A stretch of 64,000 nucleotides of DNA, from NCBI GenBank assembly GCA_034440635.1, contig JAOTON010000941.1:1-64000 (forward strand), written 5' to 3'. The stretch is from Lepas anatifera. Its lineage: Eukaryota > Arthropoda > Thecostraca > Lepadidae. Below are positions 1-12,227 of this stretch, piece after piece. Within the stretch, counting starts at the first letter, position 1. Every line of letters starts with the position of its first letter. The translations under genes and the position numbers were made by a program. Under the pieces are notes generated by a model. The model made no database searches, was not told the DNA's origin, and saw nothing but the letters and a program-made list of their open reading frames with translations.

Positions 1-2292
1 CTCTCTTACTCCCAGAAGGTAGCCACACGCTTTCGTGTCGGCCTGTGCTATCAAGACCCGACCAGCAAATTCCGTGAACTGGCGTTTGAGGCAGGAGCAC
101 TGGGGCCAGCACATGCTGTTCCGCACGGATCTTTGAGATCTGGAGGGGGCGTTGTGTCAGTGTCTTCACTACACGCATCAAAGCGTCCAAACAGCGCTCT
201 TGGTCGGTAGCGTACAGGCTGAAGAGGAAGGCCTCAGTGATATCAGTCTCCAGTGTACTCTGCGACAGGTATGATGGGGCTAACGTAAGAATAGTCTCGA
301 CGAGACCTTTTCTTTCCAGCTTAGCAGCAGTCATAGACAGTTGGAGACGGTCCGCCTCTCGTGCAGCCTCTCGATGTGGATAACTAGACGGCCCACCCAA
401 ACTGGCCCCACGAAATGAGCCTGCCCTCAACCGAGGGACCCTCCCGCTCCAAAAAGCCACCGAATTCGTCAGTGCACATGACTTGGAGGGCGTCCATGTA
501 CACATCCCTCACCCTACGGTCTTGGAAGACAGTGTAGATGCTGGCCTGTCCAGCCTTACTTAAATCGACGGCGGGAGACATCACGTCGATCACGACGAGG
601 GCATGGAGGAGGAACTCTTTGCTCTCAAGGGTTCTGAGGGCCAGACGTGCTCCTTCCCTCAACATGGTTTTGTTCGCCAGCACATCATTTAACACTACTT
701 GCATCGCAGCACGGCACCGCAGCACACGGGAGACAGCAGACACAAGGTATTCGATAAATCTGGTTTCCTATGAGGCAATGCAATGAGCAGACGACCTCGT
801 CTACCTGGGTGCCGGCGCGATGCAGGTAAGCGCTTCAGGAGTGCAGAACCCTGAAAAAGCCTATAACCTGCTGCAGGTCCATGTAGAATTTTCCCAGCCA
901 ATCATGGGAATCCTGGATCCTGCTCAGCAAACTTTCCAGCCTGTGGTCGCTATTGTCGAGATGGACGTGACTTTCATTAAACATCTCACGCCACACACGC
1001 CCAAAATCGTTCCTATCGCCTCGATAAGCTGCCTCACAGACGGAGCAGGAGGAGGTGACCTGCAGACCGATCTCCTGGTCAGGCAGACACTCGGCGGCGT
1101 GGACCGAGACGCCTCGCCCATCTGCCTCGTGTCGGTCCCTAGTAGCGGCTGGTGTACGCGGCTGCGCTGCCGTATACTCTGGGATGGGATCGGCCACGCG
1201 GCGCAGCACCGCTGTTGTCCCGTGCACCAGGAAAGGTGTGCCATCGCTGTCCAGGACTCGCAGGTTCACAACCTGGCGCTGATTTCCTGTCTCTGTGAAT
1301 TTGTCAAGGACTAGTGGATATCCCGAGGTCGGCCCGTCGCGGGGTTCGAGTCCTTGAGATGTCTCGCGACCTCCTCGACAAATTCGTCATAAATGGCATC
1401 CACGCCCAGCGCAGCTGAGCTCGGACATTGGTGTTGGTTTCTATAAAGTGCGTTCCCAGCACATCCAGCAGGAGATGGAGGTGCTGGTGGTCCTCGTACG
1501 AGTTTGCACGGAGGATGCTGTTGTAGATGATGGCCATATTTTTGGCAGTTACCTCCTTGGCCTCACTGGTCAGTTTGCTCGTCGCAGAATGGATCGTCGG
1601 AATTTTTGCCATCACATCGCGCATGGACAAGGCTTTTTTATGGCGCGATGACCGCGCATGGCGCCGCAGCTTCATGCTACGGTACCCCTTACCGACAGAC
1701 ACGCCCTGGCCCACCCATCGATCAGAACGTTGGTTGCAAATTTCGCACATACCGAGCACTGGAGCACCTCGTCTGTTCCTGACATGTCAGACACTGCCCA
1801 CGACAGGTCTTCACCATACTCGCTTTCGTCCCCTGAGGTCTCGGGTGAATGAATGGTACTGTGTGAAGTTTGTTTGCACGATTGTATGTCCTGTTTAAGT
1901 GAGGTGAAGAGGCTATCCATTTTTTTCTTCGAGTTGTGCGATGGTCATTGGCTTTTGAGATGTCTCCCTGAGATGTGCGTGTTAGATCCTGCATGAGATG
2001 GAGCCGTGGCGTCGGTTCCTGATGGGGAGGACTGAACAGTGTGTTCTGTGCCATGGACAGTGTGTTCGGTATCACGCGCACGAAAGGCCGTCACAGCTGC
2101 ATCAGCAAAGCTCACTGCGTCCTCTGAACCATCAATATCGCTTCTTACTTCTAGGTCCCTTCGGGCATCCTTTTCCTTCCCGCTCGCCCGTACCCGCAGC
2201 AGGCTCAAGCGGTCATTCAATGTTTTGCGCTCACACTTCAACCGAAAGGGATGTGAGCTCCTTGAGCGTAACACCATGTTTCGCTGCGCCAT
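1..2292 (-). pseudogene. Frame-broken hAT transposase / ZNF862-like gene, C-terminus cut by the window edge
   Basis: Consecutive minus-strand reading frames read like one protein broken by frameshifts. The order is a charged N-terminal part (about 2292-1945), a Ser/Glu-rich part with a C-x2-C pair (about 1920-1760), and an H-x5-H stretch (HARSSRH) completing a BED/C2H2-like finger (about 1700-1660). Next comes a hAT-like core containing LVLDKFTET (about 1315-1280), which resembles the DKSTD-type catalytic region of ZNF862/hAT proteins. A helical region ends in DVMSPAVDLSKAGQ (743-384), a hAT-like 'LSK.LQ' segment, and an open frame then continues to base 1. The frame changes near 1740, 1330, 830 and 400. 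These could be decay, assembly error or unseen introns, but the changes fall inside domains, so I favour a pseudogene or domesticated relic. DNA binding and transposition are inferred from the family only. Confidence 0.5.
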
Positions 2293-3732
2293 GACGAGTT
2301 ATGTTCTTTTCAACTACCATACAGAAACATATGACACCCGTTAGCTTGTCGCCCTTTCCGAATGCAACTCTAGACCTCCCCATCCTGGAGGAATGTCCCA
2401 GACGTTTGATGGGCGTAGAGGATGCTCAGGTAGGACGTGGTGTAGGTACAGGACAGGCGAAGGCAAGCCGCACAGAGAAGAAAAGTCTCAGGACAGAACA
2501 GAAAAGTCTCAAGGAGGCGAATGGCAAGTGGGATCAACAGGACCTCAGGAGAGAGAAAATTTGAATTTAGCAAAAACTTCAGCGTAACACACCCTATTTT
2601 CGTTCCAATTAAAAATACATTGGCAAACACACATTTGAAAAATCATTTATACCTACCAGACAAAAAAGATGCAATACGAAATTATCGTATTCATGATGAA
2701 ATAACATAACTCAAGAATCTGAAAAGGATGTAAAATAATCGTTCCCAAGACTTGCACCAAGTCACGTCTGTGTTCAGTATCAAAAGCAGGCAGTGGCCTG
2801 TAGACATGGTTCTCCAACAAGGTGGCATTCGAAGAGGAGACAATTGATGGTTCCTGGATACAGGGTCGGATCCAGACCGACGGTGGGGGGGCAGAGAGCT
2901 GCACCATAGTGAAAGACATGTCTTTTTGTAACGAAAAGCTATAAAAATAGGGCGGTTTCGGGGAGATCATTGCCAGGTTTGCTCAAGGCTCCGCAAGTGC
3001 CTCGATGTTAAATGAAACTGTGCTGAGTTTAAGATAAAATCTCATCTGATAATGATATGCTTTCTGAATATTTTCAAGACTTAAGATTGCATATGTACGA
3101 TATTAATGTAAAATACTGCACATAATATGAATGTTTCTGCCCACTACTGCCCCACAAGCTTCAAAATGACATAGAGGAGCGACTACTTAACCATCATCCC
3201 GCTGCTGACAAGAAACTCTGCAGTCTTAAACCTAATGTTGTCAGTTTAGGACTATTTTTTACCTTCTTCAAATTCTGTTACAAACCTTCCCTATTTCTGT
3301 AAATCCATGAAAAGAAGGGAGGCAGGATCCCCTGTCCCTTCCAACGTATAGGTACATATTTCATATTTACCTATGGATCGTGTGACTTGCACGCCGCCTC
3401 TCCCAAGCTCCATCCCACTCATTCATCCTTTTCCACTCTTGTAGATTATCCCGACAAACCATCCCCCATCCTGTTTTCAAACAAACTTCATGCCACAGTT
3501 TACTGTGCCTGTTATTTAACTAGCATCACGCCCCCTATGTTATTTCCGCCTACACTAGCGACACTTGAGACTTAATAATTCAGCACTTATGCGACAAGAG
3601 CCGCCAAGGAAGTCGGTCAAATGAGTGCTTAAAGACACCAAAGTAAGCATACATTGTAAATATTAAGGAGATAATAGAACACATTTTTAGCTTTATAGTA
3701 GGCTACAAATGGAGAGAAATACATGGGAGTAC
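2293..3732. other. Gene-free stretch
   Basis: Short open frames here are low-complexity and resemble nothing I know. From about 2560 the DNA is AT-rich. At about 2863 there is a lone hAT-terminus-like string, CAGGGTCGGATCCAG, followed by a G tract. I found no partner end. Confidence 0.5.
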
Positions 3733-4035
3733 CATTGGCAGACGCAAGGGGGGGCATTCCGGTCATCCCCATAAAGCGCTCGAGGGGGGGTCCTAAACCA
3801 TCTTTTTCCCTACCAAAGCCCCGATACATTTTTGAAAAAGATGTTTACACTACGTCTGTCAAGCAAAAATATTCGCTCCCACCCTCCCCCCCCCCCCAGA
3901 GAGCGATCATGTACTTGGAGAGATAGCTTATACTAGGTCTGTCGAGCACCAAAACTGCATGTCCCACCCCCCCCACCCTCAAGAGAGGCACCCATTGGTT
4001 TAGTCCCCCAAAACTTGGGTCTGCGTCCGCCCCTG
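3733..4035. mobile_element. hAT-like MITE, GGCGGACGC-terminus family
   Basis: The left end reads TTGGCAGACGCAAGG followed by a G tract. The right end reads CTGCGTCCGCCCCTG, an imperfect inverted match. The interior contains TTTTGAAAAAGATGTTTACA, which recurs near 58.41 kb and, inverted, near 54.04 kb, so this is one of three family members here. It encodes no protein. The candidate 8-bp flanks match only about 5 of 8, so its age or exact ends are uncertain. Confidence 0.6.
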
Positions 4036-5839
4036 GGAACCACTACCACAATCTGTATTGAATATTCTGCATCAATAATTATCGAGTGCTTAGTTCCATA
4101 ATGATAAATAAAAACAAAAACAAAAAATTTTGAGGGCTTATCACACATCAGTCAAACCTTGTTCCTACTTCTTTTTCAGGTACATTTTGCATTCCATTCA
4201 CACTTGAAACACCCATCTCAGCCAGGAACCCGAGTTAGGGGTATACCGCAGGTTGAATAGATTAAAAACAATGATTTAATTGTGGGACCTTTTAAAAGGA
4301 ATAACTAAGATAAGAAGTTCAAATAAAAACCAGAATGAGATACAACCTACAAACAAAAGCAGCAAGTACGTTAAAAGGTAATTGGCTCATTTGAATTTGA
4401 AGCCAATAAAATATACAAGCATTATGGAGTAATTCCTTGGGTTGTTCTGGCTAAGAAATCTGAAAGTCCTGACTCACCCTCTTTGAAGAAAAAATAGTTT
4501 GTTTAGAATGGTTAGTTAATTAGTGGCTAGACTAACTAAATTCATACAATTTACAAATATATTTTAACTACACACAAACATTGGATATAAAATCAGTTAT
4601 GTCTTAAAGTAAAATTGTGCATGCTCCCATAGCACTGGCCCGCTAAACTATACCAGGGATCTTTTATTTCCATTAAACATAAATTTAAGACATTAAAATT
4701 CAAAGGTTTCCCAAAAACCCCTAATGTAGGCAAAGTACCTAACTTGTCTTACCATGGACCCTATCCATGCATGTTGATACTATGATCATACATTCAGAAT
4801 GTTGCACAGACCATAGTTGCTCCAGGTAGCATAAGAGGATTTCTTAATCATTGAGAAAAACACTGAACCCTCAAGAGCAACAAATTTTTTACCCGAACTT
4901 CAAGTGTTTGGTGTCTGATCCCAGCCCACGTTCCAACTGGGTTAGTTTTATGCACACAGGTCAGTACAAAGTATTCTACAAAGAAATTATGCGCGAACAG
5001 AATAAGCAGGTTTCTGCAAATTTCTGTAATTTAAAGCATTTGAATCTTCATCAACTTTTTTTGCATCTGTGGTTTTCTGAAAGGAAATCAAATTCTAACA
5101 GTGATACTCTGATCTTTCAAAAATGTGACAGGACATAGCTTTTGCTCCTAAACCTACAAGAGGCTAGAACAACCTCACCAGGAGTAGGACAAGTGTCACC
5201 ACAGATAAAAATTGAGAGGGCCGGCCAAACTTCAACCGGATGCTTACAAGAAACTTTCCAAGTTACGACTAAAAACTTTGAATTGTGGTGCCTCTGTGCC
5301 TTCCACACTGCCTGGTTATAAAAATGTTCGATTGTCTTACATTTTTACTGAGATCAGGAAACTTTTGGCCTATGATTGGAGCGCCAGGCCGTGTCGTATG
5401 TATGGTGTGCGATGTTTCCGTGGTATTGTTTTTACGTTTTATTATCTCTTGCAAAATGGAACGGCGAATTAAGAACTCTGGAATCAATCCAGAAGTAGAC
5501 ACCTTTGGTGATCTCAGTGTATTGTTGTCACCTTCACATCGCAAGTACAGTGGTCGGGATTCTGCCGTTGCGGGTGCATTTGGCTACCTTACTTAGGTGA
5601 GGCCGAAAAAAGTCTGAGTGAGTCCTTTAAAAACTGAAAAAGGTAAGTTTTCCACCTAAATTCCTGAATTTCAGGACCCTGCGACCAACTATCTGCGGTC
5701 TTCCACGTGGGGGCCGCAAATAGCTAAACTGCTACACGCCGGCAGCCTAGCATATAGTAAAGGCCTAAAAAGTCGACAATCGTGCGACATTCCTCGAACT
5801 TTTACAAGGTCGCTTAGTATCGGCATATCAGAGCCGGGT
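4036..5839. other. AT-rich gene-free stretch downstream of the secreted-protein gene
   Basis: Open frames at 4851-5138 (+) and 5117-5596 (both strands) show no domain, signal peptide or known motif. No tandem repeat or terminal repeat pair is obvious. The last 240 bases are the 3' flank of the minus-strand gene that ends at 5840. Confidence 0.45.
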
Positions 5840-7356
5840 TTAGACAAGGTTAGCACCAGTACTATAGCCATGACCTTTCTCCTTCCATCCGAGCGTACTC
5901 CAGCCCGGTCTGCCATCCGGGAACCTGACCCAAGCACCCCACTGTTCGTCACAGCCAATGCCGATATAGTTGATATTAGCCAGCGGCTTTGAGATCCGCA
6001 GCTGTACCGTGATGCCGGTGTGCGGTGAGTGAATGCTGACATCTTTCCCTGCCAGTGTCACGTTGAGGCTTTCTAAATCACGCGACTTGAGTATTGATGC
6101 ACCGGTCATCTCTTGTTGAGACTCTTCAACATAACTTCCCGAGGCGGCTGACATGGAGACAGCGACGACATTACGCCCGTTAGGATAGATTCCAACCCGG
6201 ACCACTTTGTCGGCTTGCCACAAATACTCCTCCCGGAACTCAACCCACACGTCGCGGAAACCAGCAGCCGAAAAGATGAAGTCGAGGGACTGAGTCGAAT
6301 TCACTCGGAGGAAAGCGCCTTCTGCGAAAAAGTGTGTGCCTGGGATCACCGTCCGCACCATCAGACTGCATAAGAACCTCGTCCACCACGCCCTCGTCCA
6401 TTCGCCAGTAAGACAGCACGCCCATGGGGGGAGAAGAACTCAAGCTTGTTGTAGCCCAGGCTGGTTAATTCCGGAATTTGGAGCAGCTCTGTAGCCTCGT
6501 CTTTTCCATAGATCCCGCAGCGATTATCTGCACAGATGAGAGCGATGCGAAACCATTCTGTTGTGGATAGGAGGGGAAGTTCACCGGATGGCATCACAGT
6601 TGTGCCACTGTTTTGAACTAGCTGAATACCTTTATTGTCATCCGTCCCCAGCCTCAACTCGTCCGTGCGAAGGAGCTTCCAGTTATTACTGCCGTCCAGG
6701 TAATGGAACGTTACCTTGAGAGAAACCTGTGCGATCTTACTGACGCGCACTTCAAACCGGACCGCCTCTGACCGAGACGAGCGGCTCTTCTTCACGGGAA
6801 ACTTGCCGTCAGTAGCAATCTCCTGCCATTTGGGTAGATAGATATAGCCTTCGTGGAGATAGAAGTCCTCGCGGACTGTGCAGTTGTCCACAACGCGACG
6901 ATAAGCAGCTGGCGGGGGTATGAAGCCCTCCGGAGGGCAGTCGATGCAACAGCACCTGAGGAAACACGGCCCTTCCTTGTCACAGTCAGATGCTTCCTTC
7001 TCAGCGAATTCAGCAGCAGAGACATACATCTCCAAATACTGGGCACCTGGTTGGTGAACAAGGGACAGCTGAGGGTCGTCGCACAGCCTCTTCTCGTGCA
7101 GCTGGCAAATGGAGGCGTTCCCAGGCAGAAGAGTGACAGCGGAGCATAGGGGTGAGCTTCTCAGGCAGAGTGCCACACAGTGGATGACAGAGGTAACGCC
7201 GTGCTGTTGCAGCGGCGGCGCTCCAAACAGCGCCACATCCCGTCGGGAACCAGATGATGATATCGCAGAGGTTGAAATAGTGGCACCTCTTGCTGTCATC
7301 AAGGACAAAGCCATGATCGCTGGGATCACCAGCAGCCATTTTAGGAGGAGACCCAT
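5840..7356 (-). CDS. Secreted PAN-like protein with tandem FAMeT-like domains, reading frame disrupted
   Basis: Translation starts at 7356 with MGLLLKWLLVIPAIMALSL, a clear signal peptide of about 24 residues. Residues 25-115 have a PAN/Apple-like cysteine layout (CVALCLRSSPLC then CQLHEKRLC). A Cys-rich linker (CFLRCCCIDCP) and two possible N-glycosylation sites (NAS, NCT) follow. Residues about 165-305 read like a farnesoic-acid O-methyltransferase-type (FAMeT) domain, with YIYLP, FEVRVSKIAQVSL, then WFRIALICADNRCGIYG and LEFFSP. This frame stops at 6361 after a GRGRGGRG tail. The neighbouring frames (6443-6361, then 6361-5840) continue with a second similar domain ending NYIGIGCDEQWGAWVRF. 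A C6 run at about 6425-6430 is the likely first slip point. Either the 331-residue product is real, or a two-domain gene is broken by indels or assembly errors. FAMeT-like domains in such extracellular proteins are not shown to be enzymes, and I infer a binding role. Confidence 0.6.
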
Positions 7357-7750
7357 CGCGGCCCAGCCCCAGCCAACGACTGGGGTGCGTTAGTACTGCG
7401 CGGTGGATCCATTTCCGGAATCGTGTTTGCTCCTGGGGGTCGCCGTAGTACATTTTGACCTGCCACTATTTACAGATCAGCCACAGCGCCACTCCAGGGG
7501 TAGCCCGTGGCCGGTCCTACTCTTCCAGGAAAAGCATATGGCTCCACTATGGGGGCATACAGCGTGGCCAGGCAGAGCCGGCCCTGAGCAGCCACTGTCG
7601 GTGGCTCGGGCGACTACCTTTCTGTTGTGGCTTCTGTCTTGGTCAAAAACTTCCACTCCAATGTCATGGGCGACTCAGCAGAAAACTGCTTCTGATAGAC
7701 GCCGTGGTTACAAACGCAAATAACGAAAGAAAATGGAGATTGTTCCAGTT
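7357..7750. other. 5' flank of the secreted-protein gene
   Basis: The region lies upstream of the minus-strand start codon at 7356. I see no convincing TATA box or initiator, and no repeat with two recognisable ends. The promoter of the gene should lie here if the start is correct. Confidence 0.35.
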
Positions 7751-9166
7751 TTCAACTCCCGCCCCAGTGGGCCTCCGAGCCACATTCACACCAATGGGAG
7801 GGAGGGTGTTTGAACCGCCCGTTCGATCTAGGCTCTTATGCGGGCTATGAATAAAAAAAAACGCGAACGCTGGTGGATAGTCAATAAAAAATATTGAGGA
7901 AACGGTATCGGTCATTTTTTTACTCAGGTCAATATTGAGGTCATGCCAGCAGGTCAAAGAAAGTGCCAAGTTAGAGAAGGATTTTTGACACTAGCATCTC
8001 ACTGGGTTGAGTTAGGCGAAGTTTTAGGAGCCATTCGCTTCCTCTCACTTCGGCAAATGGAATGATGCACGATGTTGCAAGCACAACACTGGTCTGCCGA
8101 CGAAAAGTGAAAAAACTGCAGATATAAATCTCTGGCAGCAATAATTGCAACCATACTTGGTCAACACATCAGAATGACCTGACCTACACTCAGTTGAAGG
8201 TCACCATCAGACCTAACATAGCCAATATGCATGTCAAATGGCTTGGCAAGGATAACACAAACGTAATGGTATCGAAACAAAGAATCATTCATCATTTCCT
8301 TTGAAGCTATTGACCCAAATAAGAAAACCTGCTTAAATAGTCTTAGATGCCCTCTCGGAAGTCACAGCTCCAAATTTACAACTCAATCTTTAAGTGCAAC
8401 ACAACCCTGGAGAGAGCCATAAGATGTTACTGAGACGTATCAACAGAAATAGAGCCGTTTTCCGCCTACTCCCGTTAGCCCCATTCATTTCCCATGCATG
8501 GAGATGTCATAATTCGCAGAATCCCTCCAATAGCAAGCGCAGATCACCGGATGTGACGTCAGACCTCGTAGCACATAACATGAGAAAATTAAATGGTTAA
8601 ATATCAAAGTTGTTGCATAAAGAGGCCCAGAATCGAGGAGAGAACGCTTATTTATTGCATTTGGGATACATTTGATTACCGTGTATTCTTACAAATTCGT
8701 AAGCGGGCAGTGGCATTGGCAGTAGTTTGACGCACGACCCAATGGTAAAGGAATTTATCCACGTCAGAGTGACGTCACTCGGGCGTGGAGGAATCCCACT
8801 TGAACGTACCTTCAAGTAAAGGTATCTTGCATAGTTCGTGCCTGACCTTGAGTCATCGATATGACAAATCGCATAACCACTACTTTTGGCACTCGGTGAC
8901 CCATTATGTGATATAAATAGCAGAATCAATAGATCCATCCTGCTTCCATTGGTGCCGCTTCAAACACTTTTGGAGGTAAGATCCCTTAACCTGGCCTGGT
9001 GAACTGACCTGAGAGGACCCAAACTTAAAATTTTCGGAAAAGTTGCGATATCAATCAATAAGGCATTGTGAGTACGCAGGCGCTTTACGCCCCTGTTTTA
9101 TGGCCCGTGCCGTTAGAAAAACCCGAAGTAGGGTGTTCCTACACCCCCACTGTGGCAAGGGAATTA
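7751..9166. mobile_element. AGGTCA-rich non-autonomous element, copy 1 (degenerate ends)
   Basis: The left part reads GGGCCTCCGAGCCACATTC, matching the inverted right end of the 16.35-kb copy (GGCCTCCGAGCCACCTTC). The right part has GAAAAACCCGAAGTAGGGTG and a short GC hairpin (CAGGCGCTTTACGCCCCTG), as in the other copies. Between them are scattered TGACCT/AGGTCA half-sites (7925-7960, 8170-8215, 8845, 9000). It has no transposase. The TTAA flanks are mutated, so the ends are approximate. Confidence 0.55.
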
Positions 9167-9272
9167 ATTAGGAGGGGTTCATGCCTTGTTAGGAGAGAGG
9201 ATAGGAGGTGAATCTGGCATTAGGCTGAAGAAAGCTGCGACATCTTACCAGTTGTGCGTTTCAGAATTTTCT

Positions 9273-9432
9273 TGAGTCAACTCAACTCAAGTGCTGAGAA
9301 GTGTTGACTCAACTCCGACTCAACTCATGATCAAGAGTTTAGTGATTCAACTCAACTCCGACTCAAGTCTAAATTCATCCGACTCAACTCTGACTCAACT
9401 CACGACTCAACTCAACTCAAACTTCGACTCAT
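9273..9432. repeat. GACTCAACTC minisatellite
   Basis: About 160 bases are built from irregular repeats of GACTCAACTC and CTCAACTC. Several copies create TGACTCA or TGAGTCA, the AP-1 type heptamer. The AP-1 match may be incidental to the repeat unit. Confidence 0.85.
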
Positions 9433-11599
9433 TTTCAAAATAGAAAAAACAAGCTGTTCAGAAAGTCTGACACCAAACAGAATATCAATAGAAACAAAAT
9501 TAATCAATTGGCATTCAAACGTTGGTTAACAATTAGCCAACCACCATGAAAACCTTTTTAATTTTTCTAGACTGTCACTGCCCAAAAAAGCTACAACATG
9601 TTGCAATTGTAGACCTGTGTCTACTGTTGCTGGACGAAGTGCGCTAGCACTATTGTTATCGGTGACGTCACTGTGCCGCATCCTGTGACGTCATCGTGAG
9701 CCTCTGCCGGCTAGACAGCAGTGTCGCTCAAGTCTTCCGGTTGGATACTGATTTTCTGAAAGATAGGTTTATTTGATTTCTAGGCTTATGTTGTGAACTT
9801 CTCTTGTCAAATGTTAATACAACTAATTAGTCTCCGCACTTATTTTCACCGTGAGCATTTATTACTGCCCACATAACTTGCCCTTCCGGCTCTGCCCCGA
9901 CTGCCGCCTGGCGGCCAGGTCAAGCGTTGACCCCGGGTCATTTCCGCTGCAGCATCGAGCGAGAGCGCACGTGTGTGTGCGGGTGACACCTTCCTGTGAA
10001 CGTAAGTGTATTCGGAAATGCTGTTGCGACTATTTGATATTTGATATGGAATTGTAAACGTGTTTGCGTAAAACCTGATTGATTCTAACGGTGTTAAATT
10101 TAGATGTGATTTATATTGGCTTGTGATTTATGATTTACCTGTGGTTTGTTGGGTTCTTGTCAAACGAGTGTTTGAATATTTAAAATGTTTCCCAGGGCAG
10201 AATTATGAAGATTTGAAGTCACGAGATGTTATAAAATAAAACCAGAAACGGCATCACTACTTTTGGACGACCGAAACAGCGGAAGCAGTTTGAGCATGCG
10301 GCTCATACCGACGGGGCCATGAGGAGACTCCGTCTACATTTTGGTGACAGCTTCGGTCCCCCTGACTACACAATTATTTCTAAAAGGAGCATTGCATATT
10401 AAACGAAGTAAATGAAATATGTAGAAAGGAACCTAATAGGGCTAAGGTTACACCAACACAGGTAAAAATTGAGCATCCATACTGTCAAAAAAGGTCCAAG
10501 CAAAAAGGATGATATAAGCTGTATTTGTAGGGATGGTATAGGTATTACTTTTTCTGTTTAAAGGGAGATACGCGAAAAAATATTATTGTGGTTTCTTGCT
10601 ATTTGAAAAATCCTGATAACGAAACTGTCAATTATTTTTGTATCTTCGGCAAAATTTTGGGAGGCCACTCACTTATTATCGAAATAGGTTAACAGTTCCC
10701 ATAAAATACTGAAGCATTCACCCATCACTTACTTGTCGCAAACTATTTAAAGTTGAAAAGTATTGTTTTTTTGTAATAAAAATGTCTGTTCTCCTGTGTT
10801 TGTATTCGAATTGATTTTACAAGGCCTTTAAAAATACAACATGAATTAGTTTGCCCTAGAAACGAAAAAACACATAATTACTCAAGTCTTCAGCTGTTTC
10901 GTACCTCGGGTCTGGAGTCGTTTTCTGCTTCAGCCCCGGGATGACAAAACTTTTGCGTCAGAAAGGTCACGTGATCCCCCTATGAGGTGGCTGTACGTTC
11001 TGATTAGTCAATTGTGATTTCTTAGAATCCTATATTTTGTTCTAATACTATTTTTGGCTGTAGCTTTTTCAAAATAACTTTTTATTTAATAGTTTTAAAC
11101 TTTCAATTCACTGCTTAGGAAAAATGGGACCGGTTTTTTAGAGGATTTGATAGCCTTAGCCGGGGGAACGTCATTTACATCGATAAGAGATGTGCCGGTA
11201 AAGTCATCTAGAAATGTTGGCTTTGAGAGCAATTTTAAGGCATTTGCAGGCCGAATTCGCAAAAATGAGAAAAGGAATTCTGAAACAACTTTTTGTGACC
11301 TTTTGATCCCGCCAATACAATTTTTCGCGTATCTCCCTTTCGGAACGATGCTAGGTAATCTTTATAAATTAAACATTACTATGTCAGGAGTTAAATCAAA
11401 AGTTAAGCAATATTTACTAGAGTATGTAGTTGCAATTGCTAATCCTAAGAACTACAGCAAACCCTAAGAAAAAGTATACCATATATGACAAAGGACAATA
11501 GAAATGGAAATTCTATCAAGGTGTTGGATTTTAATATATTTATATTTTAAACCCAATCCAATTTTTAGCTTGAGAACCTTTAATACAGTATATACCTAT
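9433..11599. other. AT-rich gene-free stretch
   Basis: No gene model is supportable. Open frames at 9851-10057 and 11147-11467 (+) lack recognisable domains. The composition is AT-rich, and I saw no paired terminal repeats. Confidence 0.45.
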
Positions 11600-11851
11600 C
11601 ATAGGCGGATCCAGGGGGGAAAGGGGGGGCACGTGCCCCTCATCGATCCTCGGCGCCCCCTGAAAGGTCGATGGCGCCCCCGTGAAATGTCACTTCCCAC
11701 CCACCCCCCAGGATACGAAAGTCGGCGCCCACCGATAGGATTTGGCGCCCACCTGATAGGTTTTGCCGGTCATAAGTGGCGCCCCCTGGTCCGGGTGGCG
11801 CCCCCCCCGGGAAGGTGCCCCCTCCGATCGGCAATCCTGGATCCGCCTATG
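11600..11851. mobile_element. hAT-type MITE with perfect 8-bp target duplication (CATAGGCGGATCC family)
   Basis: A 252-bp element starts CATAGGCGGATCCAGG and ends CCTGGATCCGCCTATG, a perfect 16-bp inverted pair. The octamer ATACCTAT sits on both sides (11592-11599 and 11852-11859), the duplication size typical of hAT. The interior is packed with GGCGCC motifs. It encodes no transposase. This is the best reference copy for related pieces at 14.25, 18.9, 43.9 and 44.1 kb. Confidence 0.92.
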
Positions 11852-12227
11852 ATACCTATCGCTCTTCAAAAGTGGAGCACGACTTCACAGAAAATGTGTA
11901 ATGTATAGCTTTCTAAATAAAACACGGACGCCAGGCGAAGGTCTCTGATCGGAAAAAAAACAGTAGCAAATTCCTCTGAGTCTTGCGATAAAGGCGTCTC
12001 AACATTTCTGTCTAATCAGGGGCTCAATTTTTCTATGCTAATAGCAATATCTTCTTTTAATGGGCAAATGAAAAGAGCAGCGACAGACGGCCTATTTAGG
12101 ACAAAAGGAACAATAAAGCTTGTAGGTATACAAATATTTACATGGCTTTATGAATTATCACGTGATATTTACACTTTTTGCCTTGAGGCTAGTTAAGCTT
12201 GAACCTATATTCAATTGAATTTGTTCT

